Notes under the pieces: generated by a model
Told to the model about the DNA's origin: nothing
The model's database searches: none
Seen by the model: the letters and a program-made list of their open reading frames with translations, nothing else
Assembly (NCBI RefSeq): GCF_023159225.1
Contig: NC_063176.1
Coordinates: forward strand, 36,884,786 to 36,948,785
From: Perognathus longimembris pacificus
Taxonomy: Eukaryota > Chordata > Mammalia > Rodentia > Heteromyidae
Length of the DNA stretch: 64,000 nt
Direction of reading: 5' to 3'
Shown here: positions 47,118 to 57,858 of the stretch, piece after piece
How positions within the stretch are numbered: position 1 is the stretch's first letter
Layout: each line of letters starts with the position of its first letter
Translations under genes and position numbers: made by a program

Positions 47118-47365
47118 TTTTTTTTGGCCAGTGCTGGGGCTTGAACTCAGGGCCTGAACACTGACTCTGAGTTTCTTATGCTCAGAACTAGCATTCTAGA
47201 ACTTGAGCCACAGCACCACTTCCAGCTTTTTCTGTTTATGTGGTCCTGAGGAGTTGAACTCAGGGTTTCATGTATACAAGGTTTATGTGGTGCTGAGGAA
47301 TTGAACTCAGGGCTTCATGCATGCTAGGCAAGCACTCTACCACTAAGCCACATTCCCAGCCCCTT
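47118..47365 (-). mobile_element. IDL-Geo SINE, inverted, with internally duplicated head
   Basis: The reversed Geo half is followed by two copies of the reversed ID-head 3' part (TTTATGTGGTCCTGAGGAGTTG and TTTATGTGGTGCTGAGGAATTG). The second runs to ACTAAGCCACATTCCCAGCCCC. Confidence 0.85.
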
Positions 47366-48482
47366 CTTTTTTTGGGTGTGTGTGTGTGTGTGTGTGTGTG
47401 TACCAGTATTGGGGCTTCAAAGTAACACTAGATTTTTAGGGCAACTACCCTGTAGAGATAATTCACTATAATTATGATTTGTAATAGCACAAGAGCTATC
47501 TGGAGATTTTGTGTGGATGCTGGTCATGGGCCTCTAACTCAGAACCTATGTGCTATCTCTAATGAATTTTGCACAAGGCTAGTACTCTATCACTTAAGCC
47601 GCAGCTCTACCTTTGGTTTTTTAGGGGTCAATTGGCAATAAGAGTCTCATGGACTTTTCCTGGCTGGTTGGCTTCAAACGGTGACCCTTAGATGTCAGCA
47701 CTCTGAGGAACTAGGGTTACAGAGATGAACCACACACACACACAGCACTTTTTTGAGTGAAAGGAATTAAGGAATAGAGATTCTTCATGGTGATTTACCC
47801 TCATTACTAAATACATTACTAAGACCACTTTTCATGAGCACATACATACACACATACATCCATCTTAGTGGTCTGTATCATCTTTTCCCAAAAGAATAGT
47901 GTCTTTTAAGGGGCACCATGTGGTGGTACCAGCCTGTAATGCCAGCTACTCTGGTGGCATAGATAGGAGGACTGGGTTCTGAGGCTGGCTTGGGTAAAGT
48001 TAGCACAATAACCTTTATGAGAAGTAAACTAAAAAGGAAAAGGACTGGAGTCATGCAGGGCTCAAGTGGTAAAGCCTCTGCCTAGTAAGTGTAAGGTCCT
48101 CAGTTTAGTCCTCAGTTCTACTAAAAAGAATGAAAAAGAATAGCATCTCATTCCATTTTTCTGATGCTATTAAAGAAGACCATAAAGCTGTGTGTTTTAT
48201 AAGGAAAAAGAGTTGTATTTTGTTCAGAATAGTGATGACTAGAAAGCCCAAACAGCTGGCTGGCACATCTGGCAAAACTCCCAAGCTTCTACATGGTGGA
48301 TTTGGGCATCATGCCATGTGCTAGAATGAGAGGGAGTACAGGATGTAGGTTGCTTTTAACAACTGTCAACAGTGATAATGTTAGTCCCATGAGAATTTAA
48401 TGAGATGGAATTAATCCATTTATGGCTAAACCTTCTCTTAAAGATTCCACCTCCTGACATTGCCACATTGAGCAGTTAAACG
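47366..48482. other. SINE remnants, (GT)n and unassigned sequence
   Basis: (GT)n at 47376-47401, a B1-dID-like element at about 47515-47745 (-), and a B1-ID type dimer at about 47910-48125 (+). No gene recognised. Confidence 0.6.
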
Positions 48483-48844
48483 TCAGTGTGAGTTTTGGTG
48501 GTGACAAACCATCAACAGGCTTCTGGCAGAGGCAGGTGAGAGCACCGGAAGGAGGCCCAGGACACTGTGTTTGAATTTTCAGAAAAAGAATGACTTTGTT
48601 CTCAGGATTTTGGTATGTAATCTGGTTATTACAGACATCTGTTACTGCTGGAATTGGAGTGTGTGTGTGTGTGTGTGTGTGCGCGTGTGTGTGTGTGTGC
48701 GCGCACAAAGGATCCTGCTCTGAAAATCATACTCTCAGACATTAGAACAATGTTTTCCAGCTCCATCAGAACACTTCAGGGCTGTTGAGAAGTATCAACT
48801 GTACATGCTGGGTTTTTTTTTTCCAGTAATGTCTCAACAGAGAG
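48483..48844 (+). repeat. Local tandem duplication, unit 1 (about 362 bp)
   Basis: Begins GTCAGTGTGAGTTTTGGTGG and ends GTCTCAACAGAGA. It contains (GT)n/(GC)n at 48659-48704. The same start recurs at 48845, giving the unit length. Confidence 0.9.
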
Positions 48845-49412
48845 TCAGTGTGAGTTTTGGTGGTGACAAACCATCAACAGGCTCTGGCAGAGGCAGGTGA
48901 ATGCCCCGGCCCGAGGGGTTTTGTCAACAGGAGCCCAAGGGGGAATTGACCTGAATGAGAGACAAACCAGACACAAGAAAGGAGACCAAGACAGGATTCT
49001 GATCAAGGTCTCAAATTTTATTTTTACACAGCAGCTTATATAGTGATTAGCAAGGGGGTAACTGACGTGAGCAGGTCTGTTGGGGGTGCTAGGTTCCTAA
49101 ACCACAAAATGTACATTACAAGAAGGTTATGGGGGGTGATTTTCAATGAAGGGTATGATGTACTGCCAAACAGGATATCAGGACTGACCAACCTGTATGG
49201 ATGAGGTATCACAGGCACCAGACATTCTTTTCAATTAAGCTCTATAGATTTTTTTATGTTACAATATGACAGCCATTTGGCTCCCAGCAGGTGAGAGCAC
49301 TGGAAGAAAGCCCAGGACCCTGTGTTTGAATTTTCAGAAAAAAGAATGACTTTGTTCTCAGGTTTTTGGTATATAATCTGATTATTATAGACATCTATTA
49401 CTGATGGAATTG

Positions 49413-49453
<41 letters not shown>

Positions 49454-49600
49454 TGTGAGCACAAAGGATCCTGCTCTGAAAATCATACTCTCAGACATGA
49501 GAACAATGTTTTCCAGCTCCATCGGAACACTTCAGGGCTGTTGAGAAGTATCAACTGTACATGCTGAATTTTTTTTTCCAGTAATGTCTCAACAGAAAGT
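48845..49600 (+). repeat. Local tandem duplication, unit 2, split by an LTR
   Basis: The first 56 bases (48845-48900) repeat the start of unit 1. After the LTR at 48902-49286 the rest of the unit resumes at GAGAGCACTGGAAG and runs to GTCTCAACAGAAAG near 49600. Its (GT)n is at 49414-49456. Confidence 0.9.
48902..49286 (-). mobile_element. Solo LTR (about 385 bp)
   Basis: On the minus strand it begins TGGGAGCCAAATGG and ends CGGGCCGGGGCA. AATAAA (reverse of TTTATT, near 49018-49023) lies about 120 bases from the 3' end. GCAGGTGA occurs on both sides. The start resembles the TGTTGGGAGCC-type LTRs of rodent class II elements, but the subfamily is not decided. Confidence 0.82.
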
Positions 49601-50676
49601 AACTTGTAAATGATAGAAAGGCAATATGGCAGAATTGGCCCTCAAAGGGGCAGTGGATCAGCATGCAGATCTTAGGTGCCAGAGTGTACACTAGCTATTG
49701 GGAGTTGGGGGGGGGGCGGGTAACCTCCCTCTGAGCAGCTAATATTCTAATGGGGAAAACAGTCAGGGGCAGATAAGTGCTATGAAGAAGAGTAAAAGGG
49801 CTTAGTGAGGTGTATGTCTGCAGTCTAGTACTTAGGAGGTAGGGGCAGGGGATTATGAATTAAGGCCACCTGGGCTACATAGCCAAAAAAACAACAAAAA
49901 AAGGACCTATTGTAAAGTCTCATCAGAATGCATGACCTGTTTTATTTACCTGATCAGAAAGATTTCTTTGAGAACTTAATGTTTGAGTTTTGAGACACCG
50001 CCAAGCCATAACTTAGGGGTTTGGGCAGGACTAGCAAATACAATATCCTGAGGGAGACATAGCTAAATCAGAGGAGCCTTTTGAGCAGGGAGGGAGGGGA
50101 AGAAGATGAGACATACAGTAGCAGCCAAGATCCTACAGGCCTTATGGACACAGGGAGGAAGAGCCTGTCCCATGTGTTAGCCATAAGTACAAGGGAGAGC
50201 CAGGAGAAGGGTGAAAAGCCTGGATCCCATTGTGGCTTGGGCTTTAGGGTGTACTTAGGTCACAGAGATGTTCGGATGGTTGAGTGGGATGATGTAGGTG
50301 CATCTCTTAGGATCCGGTCTGTCTCATGGACACCCTCACTCACTGCTCTTTCTCTCCTGACACAGGGAGGCTGCACTGTACTGAAGGAATGGGAGGAAAC
50401 ATGGAGAGAGCACTTAGGAGGGAGCAGCCATCCAGGAGAGGAATGAAGGTGGCTTCAGGGCTGGGAGATGTCCAGGTGAGGTGGCATGGTGACATCTTAA
50501 ATGTAACTTGGTATCTCTGTTTCTGCTGCAGATAACCTCTGCCACCATGTTAGCCATACCTAGCCCCCAGACAATACATCTAGTGATGTCTAGGCCCCTT
50601 CATCCTGATTATCTACCTGCCCAAATGCCAAATGGCCAGTGCCTCATGCTGCTACCCACTCAAAAATATCTCCCAG
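49601..50676. other. Intergenic
   Basis: A B1-type monomer at about 49805-49905 (+). An open frame at 50081-50446 (+) has no recognised domain. Nothing else assigned. Confidence 0.45.
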
Positions 50677-50900
50677 AGGGGCTGAGGATATGGCCTAGTG
50701 GCCAGAGTGCTTGCCTCCTATACATGAGGCCCTGGGTTCAGTTCCCCAGCACCACATATACAGAAAATGGCCAGAAGTGGCACTGTGGCTCAAGTGGCAG
50801 AGTGCTAGCCTTCAGCAAAAAGAAGTCAGGGACAGTGCTCAAGCCCTGAGTCCAAGCCCCAGGACTGGCAAAAAAAAAAAAAAAAAAAAGAAAAGAAAAT
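50677..50900 (+). mobile_element. IDL-Geo dimeric SINE
   Basis: Complete dimer, A tail of about 20 ending AAGAAAAG. The flanks AAATATCTCCCAGAG and AAATCTCTCAAGAC are a weak target-site duplication. Confidence 0.92.
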
Positions 50901-52539
50901 CTCTCAAGACATTGCAAATCCAACTTCAAGGTATGTTGGTTTAAGGTCAGCGTGGGGCAGGACGGTCTGGGAAGAATGGGAAGGTTAACCTGATCAGGCC
51001 AGGAAAGAGTGCAGAAAGAAAAACAAATGCAATAACAATACAAAAAAGAAGAAAAAGCAATGCAGTTTCACTGGTTACATATACTAAAATAGTTCCCTAA
51101 GTATGAATGTGAAATTGTTTACCTAAATGAAATGTGGAGCTAGATTCAGTGGTTCATGCTTGTAATCCTGACTTCTCAGGAGACATATCTGGAAAATTAG
51201 TGTTTGGTGGTGACCCAGGAAAAAAGTTTTTGAGACGCCAATTAAAAGCTGAGGATGGTGTTGCACATCTGTCGCCCTCACTACTCAGGAGAATCTGGAG
51301 CAAAAAATGAGACCTGATTTGAAAAATAACAAAAGTAAAATGGGCGGCAGCTATGGCTCACATGGTAGAGTACTGTCCAGCAAGTTGGAAGTCCTGACTT
51401 GCAATCTCAGTACTGCAAAAAAGCAAAGGCTTTAAATTTGACAGATAGGCACATGTGGAATTGACTATCTTTTTGTTTGTTTGTTTTTGGCATGCTGAGA
51501 ATTTATTGGACTTGTGCTGGATCTCCACCCTTTGAGGATTTTTTTTTTTTTTTTTTTTAGAAAGGGTCTTGCTCTGTAATGTAGTTCAGGCTGGCCTTGA
51601 AGTTGAGAGAGAAGGCACAAAATAGATATTTAGAGAAAGCTATATCACCTAGGGCAGAAGGGCAGAGAGAAGCCTTTAGAGATGATGAAAATGGGTGTTA
51701 CCTGGATTGTGGAAGTTTTTGCTTTGTTTTGTCAATCCTGGGGCTTGAACTTGGCCTGGGTGCTGTCCCGAAGCCTTTTTGTGCTCAATGCTAGTGCTGT
51801 GCCATTGAGCCACAGTGCTACTGTCCACTTTTTCTCAATGGGCTGGGAATGTGGCTTAGTGGTAAAGTGCTTGCCTCGCAGTGGCACTGAGGATGAAGTG
51901 GTAGGGTATTAGCTTTGAGCAAAAGAAGCTCAAGACAATGCCCAGGTCCTGAGTTCAAGCCCCATGACTGGCAAAAAAAAAAAAAGTCTCATGGAGTTTT
52001 CTGCTCAGGCTGGCTCTGAACCCAAATCCTCAGATCTCAGCCTCCTGAATAGCTAGGATTACAGACAAAAGCCACTGGCCCCTGACTTGAGTATGGTTTT
52101 ATAATATATTCAAGGCATAAAGGCTCTTCAAATTATAAATAAAAGTGTACAGCTTTGGGGGCTTCAACTGACCTCCAAAGAAATGAAGGAAAACAAAAAT
52201 GAAACAAGGTCTCCAAGTCCAGAATTGCCAAAAGATAGAGAGGGAGGAAAGTAAAGCACTGAACTCAGTGTTGCCCTCTTTTCTGTTTGTAGCATAGACC
52301 GGAAAGTCCGTGGAAGTACACCAAAATAAATATATCACAGGTATCCCATAGTATAGGTGTTATATTTTATGAAATGCATTACATATAATAAGTGTCTAAT
52401 ACATATGAGTCAGCTATGGAAAACCAGGCTCTATTTCAGGTTCTTTTGTTCAAAGCTAGCAAATGCATTACCTATAATGAGTGTATAAATTATGGATGTA
52501 CTTTTAACAGTTATAGGATTTAATCTCAGAGCCTTACAT
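50901..52539. other. SINE-rich intergenic stretch
   Basis: Diverged B1-type and B1-ID pieces at about 51135-51240 and 51245-51425 (+), a B1 monomer at 51540-51605 (-) after a T run, and Geo or B1-dID remnants at 51725-51830 and 51990-52090 (-). The latter two look like one inverted SINE split by a decayed IDL-Geo at 51840-51980 (+). No gene. Confidence 0.6.
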
Positions 52540-52779
52540 TCATTTGCTAGTGCTGAGTTTGAGAAATGTTTACCATGAGCACTGGCATTTTATCTCTCTG
52601 CTCCTGGCTGTCATTATGTGAGCCGCTCTCCTGTTACTGTGAGCCTAAATGACACTTTCCTTATGTATGTCACCTTGACAGAGCCATGGAGAGCCAATAC
52701 AAACATGCCTCTAGATATTCTCTCTCTTTTTTTATTTTTATTTATTTATTTATTATTTTTTATTTATTTATTTTTTTTG

Positions 52780-52978
52780 GGGGGGGGCTAGTCCTGGGCC
52801 TTGGACTCAGGGCCTGAGCACTGTCCCTGGCTTCCTTTTTGCTCAAGGCTAGCACTCTGCCACTTGAGCCACAGCGCCACTTCTGGCCATTTTCTGTATA
52901 TGTGGTGCTGGGGAATCGAACCCAGGGCCTCATGTATACGAAGCAAGCTCTCTCGCCACTAAGCCATATCCCCAGCCC
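52780..52978 (-). mobile_element. IDL-Geo SINE, inverted
   Basis: After (TTTA)n and a G run, GCTAGTCCTGGGCCTTGGACTC begins the reversed Geo half; it ends AAGCCATATCCCCAGCCC. It is absent from the matching place in copy A (about 9760), so it inserted after duplication. Confidence 0.93.
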
Positions 52979-53615
52979 TACCTCTAAATATTCTCTACTG
53001 CTCCTCAGGGCCGCTTTACATACTTTGAAGACAAGTGTGTTAAAGCACTGATTAAAGAAAATAGGAAACTTTTCATCCCTTTCAACCCAAGGTGCTAAGC
53101 TGAACCTTGCACTGCAGAAGACAGCCCTAACTGACCCAGGACAGGATCTGAAGCATTTTGGAGCATGGAAGTGGAGTTGAGGACACGACTACCAGAGTCT
53201 GGACTGACCAACTGCCCAAGACAGACCACCCTTCACTTAATCTGAACCATTCTGACAGCCATAGGCAACCTCATAACCTATAAGCCTTATTAAATCAATA
53301 ATTTCCTGAGATGTAGCTATTCTCACAGACGCACAGGGGACCACCAGAAAACTACCAGCAAGCACATGACTCAGCCCCAGTCACCATCTTTCCTCAGCCC
53401 CACCCACAGTATCATAGAGGTGCAGCATAGCTGGAGAGTCACAATGCACAGTGGTGATCAGACTGTTTGCAAAATTCAGTTGCCTCAGATCCAAGAGGGA
53501 GAGCCAAGGCACAAGCTTAACTTTTTGGATTGCTTATTCCTAAAAGTTATGCCTAAAACCAACAGGCCTGGGACTTGAAGGGGGAGCCCAAAGGGCAGGA
53601 GCATTGCCTTTGGCA

Positions 53616-56600
53616 ATGGTGCCCAAGGAGCAAGGGGCAGAAGACCACGCCACCAGCAGCCAGGCAGCCAGATCCGCAGGGGCGACTTCGACTGACATCC
53701 AGGAGACGACTACCCGCAGGTTATCATTTGCCACCTATCGCAGGAACTCCAGCACTGTGGGCCCCCGGGCAGAAAAGATCCCAGGTGATCCCGTGGCCTT
53801 CAGGAGGGAGGACTACCTGAGCAGGCCCCCCTGGCTGTTCGATATTGGCCGCTATCCAATTACCCTATGTCCATGGGTAGGGGATGATGGAGTTCCCCAG
53901 AAAACATCCACGGGGGCTCCTATTTATGCCACGGAGGAGCAAACTGTGCGCAGACCCTCATGGGACATCGACACCAGCCAGTGTGCCCGTATCATACATT
54001 TTGGAGCTCGAAGAAAATCTTCCATCGGGGCTCCGTATTTTGTCACTGCGGATCAGGTTGGGCGTAGATCCACCCAGTTTACTGACTCTGGTCAATTCCC
54101 ACCCATGCCCAGTGTCTCCCCAGAAGAGGACAGAGGCCGCAGAAAATCATCCATTGCCTTTGCCACCGAAGATGGCCAGCTTCACATGCCCTCCTGGCTT
54201 GACAACCCGGACAAGTACACCACCATCGTGAGGCCAGGAACGCAGGAGGGTGGAGGCCCCCAAAGACCATTTATTGGGGCACAGGAAGAACATGGGCGCA
54301 GGCGCTCCGTGGTTTCTCATGAAAGTCAAGCCACCTTGGAGGAACACGGGCGCAGGCGCGCTGTGGTTTCTCATGAAGGTCAAGCCACCCCGGAGGAACA
54401 TGGGCGCAGGCGCTCCATGGTTTCCAATCGTGAAGCCACCCCGGAGGAACATGGGCGCAGGCACTCCGTGGTTTTGGATTATCAAGCTGCCCAGGAGAAT
54501 CATGGGCGCAGGCGCTCTGTGGTTTCTGAGAGTGAAGCCGCCCCGGAGGAACATGGGCGCAGGCGCTCCATGGTTTCCGATGAAGCTCAAATCCACAGTC
54601 CCTATGGAATGGATGGAGCATCCCGCAGATCTCTTGGGGCTGCTCTATCGGTGACCTCGGAGAAACATCTGCGCAGACCCTCCAAGGGTCTTGATACATC
54701 CCTGGTGTGCACTGGTCCCCACATGGACAAATCACATGATAAAACACCAAATGGGGGTCTTGTGTTGGCCGCCCAGGAGCATCATCTGCGCAGAGTCTCC
54801 TGGGTTGGTGATAAATATCCAGGCCCCTTGAGTCCACATAGAGTGGACGGAGCACCCCAAAAGTCATCTACGGGGGCTCCTGTTTCCACCACCCAGGAGG
54901 AACCTCTGCGCAGACGATCCTGGCTGCATGAGCACTACCCGTTCTTGTCCGGTCTGCAAAGAGTGGGTGGAGCACCCCGAAAAACATCCACCAGGGCTCC
55001 TGTTGCGGCCACCCAAGAGGATCATCCACCAAGATCCTACTGGATTTCAGACCGCAAGTGGAAGGACCTGGTGTACCCACCCTCTGAAGCTACGGCCAGC
55101 CCCAGCATACCTCCCTGCTTTGAGGAACAGCAGCTCCTCTCCCCAGAAAGCAGCAACGAAGACAGCACAACTACTGTGGATACCCAATCATCACCTGCAT
55201 CCCCTATACCTGTAATTAAAGGCAGAGGTATTGGCAACCTGGCCACCAGGAAATATTCACCAGCCAGAGACACTCAAGCAAGAAAAGGCAAGATGTGCTC
55301 AGAGGTCACCAAGATAATGCCATCTGCCCCGAGACCCCGCAGAGACCCCAGACCGCCCAACGCCATAAGAGAAGAAAGCAGAGACCTCAGACGTACTGCC
55401 ACTGGGCCTAAGGCCAGAGCAGAAGAAAACTCGCAGCTCAAGGCCCACTCACACACCAAGAAAAAGCACCAGAAGGAACAGCGCAAGCTGTCCCTACAGC
55501 CTATCCCCACCACTACAGAAACACAGAGCGGAGAAGGTGCAAGTACCATATTAAATGCCGAAACATCTGTTCGCTCCCCAAAAGTTGAGAGCAAAGATGT
55601 GGGAAGCAGCACCACATCACCAGTCAATGATACTCAATTAGACGGGTCCTCCCTGAAGACCACCAAGAGGGCGTCCTTTGACGTGGGCCCCAGCAGATCT
55701 GAGGACCAAATCCCCAAACACCTGGCTAAGAGGGATGCAGCCAAGAAGCTGAAGCCAGGCAAGCCTGCTTCCCCCATCATGATTAGACCCCAAACCTCAA
55801 ACCTGCAAACAGCAAAGAGAGGAACCTCTAGAACCCAGGCTGCCCGAGCGACTTGGGGAGTAGAGTTTTTAAAGCAAGACAGGACCACCTTGATCAGCAA
55901 GAGCAAGCAAGAAACTCAGCTCCCGCAATCAGCTGCAGCCACAGCTACTGACATCCAGGCTGCTGGAACTCAGTCAACAGCCCAGGACACGACAGTAGGC
56001 AAAGCCACTGAGAGCACCAAGACCCAGGATCGAAAGGGTAGCCTCCCAAAGTTAGCAGGCAAACCCACTCGCCTTCTGCCTCTTCAGGCTAAGGAATTAT
56101 GCCCCCTCACTGGCCTTGGTGACCATGAATATAGTACTCGAAGTCCCCATGGACAAGCCAGTGGGCTTCTGGCTGACACGGGTCAACTGAAAAAGAAAGA
56201 ACCTACACTCGCCCAGGGTGACTCTGAAACCAAAGGCGTGCTTCAAACCCTGCACATCGGCCGAGTGAAACTGCTGCCTACCATGTTTAAACCAGAAGAA
56301 AACACACAGAATAGAGCAGCTGAGTGTGATCTTAACGTGATAGGAAGCAATATCCCTGTCCCACTGGAGAAATTACAGGGACAAATGAGACCAAGAGCAG
56401 GGTCTCAAGACACAAGTAGACCAAGGGAAAAACCTAAAGAAGTAACGAAGCATGGAGCAAAATTAAAAGGACTCAATAAATCTCAATTCTGCCTGCGTGT
56501 GTGCCCAGCCCCTCCCCCCAGCCCACACTCCTCCATCTGCAGTGAACAGCTGAATCCCTATGAGTGGGTGTCTTCTAAGGGCTCCCCCACTGACTGCCAC

Positions 56601-56786
56601 TGCCCCACAAGTCAGATGGAGTCATCAAACAGGAGGGACAGCAACCAGGTCTTCACACAACAGAAACTTCCTCAACTGAAAGAAGATTTGCAGCAGAAGA
56701 GACTGGATGCACTAAGAAGAATATCTGTGCTAGAAAAAGAAGTTCTACTTCAAAACCAGCTGCAATGGAACAAGAAGCAGCTATGA
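53616..56786 (+). CDS. Single-exon basic repeat protein, long paralogue (1056 aa)
   Basis: Unrecognised family, paralogue of the frame at 10501. The ATG at 53616 aligns with the second-copy start; the frame upstream is shifted by one base. Residues 1-220 are close to the paralogue. Residues about 224-325 hold six copies of an 18-residue unit built on EEHGRRRSxVS. Residues about 330-485 hold three to four units of roughly 45 residues with G-A-P-x-K-S-S-T-G-A-P-V, Q-E-E-x-x-R-R-x-S-W and Y-P. The middle is Ser/Thr/Lys-rich and disordered-looking. The last 40 residues (LPQLKEDLQQKR through LEKEVLLQ) look like a short coiled coil. R-R-x-S sites fit basophilic kinases such as PKA. No signal peptide or membrane span. 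It is an uninterrupted 3.2 kb frame in otherwise non-coding rodent DNA with an intact paralogue, so I judge it a real gene, not a chance frame. Confidence 0.72.
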   Translation: MVPKEQGAEDHATSSQAARSAGATSTDIQETTTRRLSFATYRRNSSTVGPRAEKIPGDPVAFRREDYLSRPPWLFDIGRYPITLCPWVGDDGVPQKTSTGAPIYATEEQTVRRPSWDIDTSQCARIIHFGARRKSSIGAPYFVTADQVGRRSTQFTDSGQFPPMPSVSPEEDRGRRKSSIAFATEDGQLHMPSWLDNPDKYTTIVRPGTQEGGGPQRPFIGAQEEHGRRRSVVSHESQATLEEHGRRRAVVSHEGQATPEEHGRRRSMVSNREATPEEHGRRHSVVLDYQAAQENHGRRRSVVSESEAAPEEHGRRRSMVSDEAQIHSPYGMDGASRRSLGAALSVTSEKHLRRPSKGLDTSLVCTGPHMDKSHDKTPNGGLVLAAQEHHLRRVSWVGDKYPGPLSPHRVDGAPQKSSTGAPVSTTQEEPLRRRSWLHEHYPFLSGLQRVGGAPRKTSTRAPVAATQEDHPPRSYWISDRKWKDLVYPPSEATASPSIPPCFEEQQLLSPESSNEDSTTTVDTQSSPASPIPVIKGRGIGNLATRKYSPARDTQARKGKMCSEVTKIMPSAPRPRRDPRPPNAIREESRDLRRTATGPKARAEENSQLKAHSHTKKKHQKEQRKLSLQPIPTTTETQSGEGASTILNAETSVRSPKVESKDVGSSTTSPVNDTQLDGSSLKTTKRASFDVGPSRSEDQIPKHLAKRDAAKKLKPGKPASPIMIRPQTSNLQTAKRGTSRTQAARATWGVEFLKQDRTTLISKSKQETQLPQSAAATATDIQAAGTQSTAQDTTVGKATESTKTQDRKGSLPKLAGKPTRLLPLQAKELCPLTGLGDHEYSTRSPHGQASGLLADTGQLKKKEPTLAQGDSETKGVLQTLHIGRVKLLPTMFKPEENTQNRAAECDLNVIGSNIPVPLEKLQGQMRPRAGSQDTSRPREKPKEVTKHGAKLKGLNKSQFCLRVCPAPPPSPHSSICSEQLNPYEWVSSKGSPTDCHCPTSQMESSNRRDSNQVFTQQKLPQLKEDLQQKRLDALRRISVLEKEVLLQNQLQWNKKQL
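54285..54590 (+). repeat. 54-bp coding minisatellite
   Basis: Six units (about 51-54 bp) starting GAGGAACATGGGCGCAGGCG, beginning at 54285, 54339 and 54393 and continuing to about 54590. Each encodes EEHGRRRSxVS plus 6-7 variable residues. Length changes are multiples of three. There is no array in the paralogue. Confidence 0.93.
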
Positions 56787-56869
56787 AGAAGTTGCACTAT
56801 GAACTATAACACATCCTTCCTGGAACATCCAGTCACGAGTTATTGAGCCACATAGAAAAAATTATGACT

Positions 56870-57262
56870 GTAATAACCTGGGAGGGGGGTGAGAAGCCCC
56901 ACCCAATATTGTCATCATTACCACGCCCCACTGCGGGAGTGTAAGGGTCCCGCCCCACGTTGAGAGGACCAGAACCACCACCACCACCACCACCCCCCCA
57001 CACACACGGCAGGCAGCTGGGAGGACATAAGAGGGCAGATTTCCCAGAAAATGAAGAGAGGCACATAGAAAGTAAGGCTCCAGGAGGTGCCTCGTGGAGC
57101 TGAGCAGCGGCCTGGGTTCCCCTCAGGCCTGAGGGGATCCTGGGCTTGTGGCCAAGGGAGTGGAAACCCCAGGCCTGCAGACAGAGCAGGCCCGAGTCCT
57201 GGGTCTGCAGAGAATGGAAGCCAGAGAGGCCTAGCTCTGCCCCCCCCCCCACCCTTTTTCTC
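56870..57262. repeat. GC-rich copy-B-specific insert, LTR-like
   Basis: Starts near TGTAATAACCTGGGAGG, contains a (CCA)n/C-run tract at 56978-57003 and ends in a C run. It replaces the AT-rich copy-A segment. The TG start and a TATAAG-like word suggest an LTR, but no certain 3' end was found. Confidence 0.35.
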
Positions 57263-57693
57263 GTAGTATGTGCTGTTGTTTAAATTTTTAATAATAAAAT
57301 AATTAAAATCCTACTTGTGATTGTAATTTTGAAAAGACAGTCTGCCTGATAATGAATGGCCCATGTGAGAGAATGGGGTAGGAGGGATGGGGTGAAGGTG
57401 AGAGAGCCTAAGGGAGGCAAAGTTTGAGGCTCAAGAGGGAATGGGGCAACTGGAACAAACCAAAGAACACTAGGAATATTGAGGCATCAAACTTCATAGT
57501 GAATTTGATGTGGGATAGGACTGTAACAAGGAAGACAAAGGCACAGAAGAAGATCCTAAAGTGTGTGTGACAGGATAAGGCCAAGAAACTGTGCTAATGA
57601 GTTTTTCGTTGCTGTGAAACATCTTGGGGAGGCGGGGTGTGTGTGTGTGAAGTTTGATCTGGCTCACTAATTCAGACAATTATACGGAGGCAA

Positions 57694-57858
57694 TGACAGA
57701 AGAAAGGAAAAGGGACAGGCAGGAGAGACAAGGTGAAGGGGAGGGAAGGGGGAGAGGATAGGGGAGGGAGGGAGGGAGAGGAAAAGAAGAGAAAAGGAGA
57801 AAGAAAGAGGAAGGAAGAGAGGGAAGGGAGGGGGAGGAGGGGAGAGATGAAGAAAAAA
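57694..57858 (+). repeat. Homopurine tract
   Basis: About 165 bases of nearly pure A/G (GGGAGGGAGG, GAAAAGAAGAG words) with few pyrimidines. The copy A equivalent (15475-15545) is much shorter. Confidence 0.9.
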
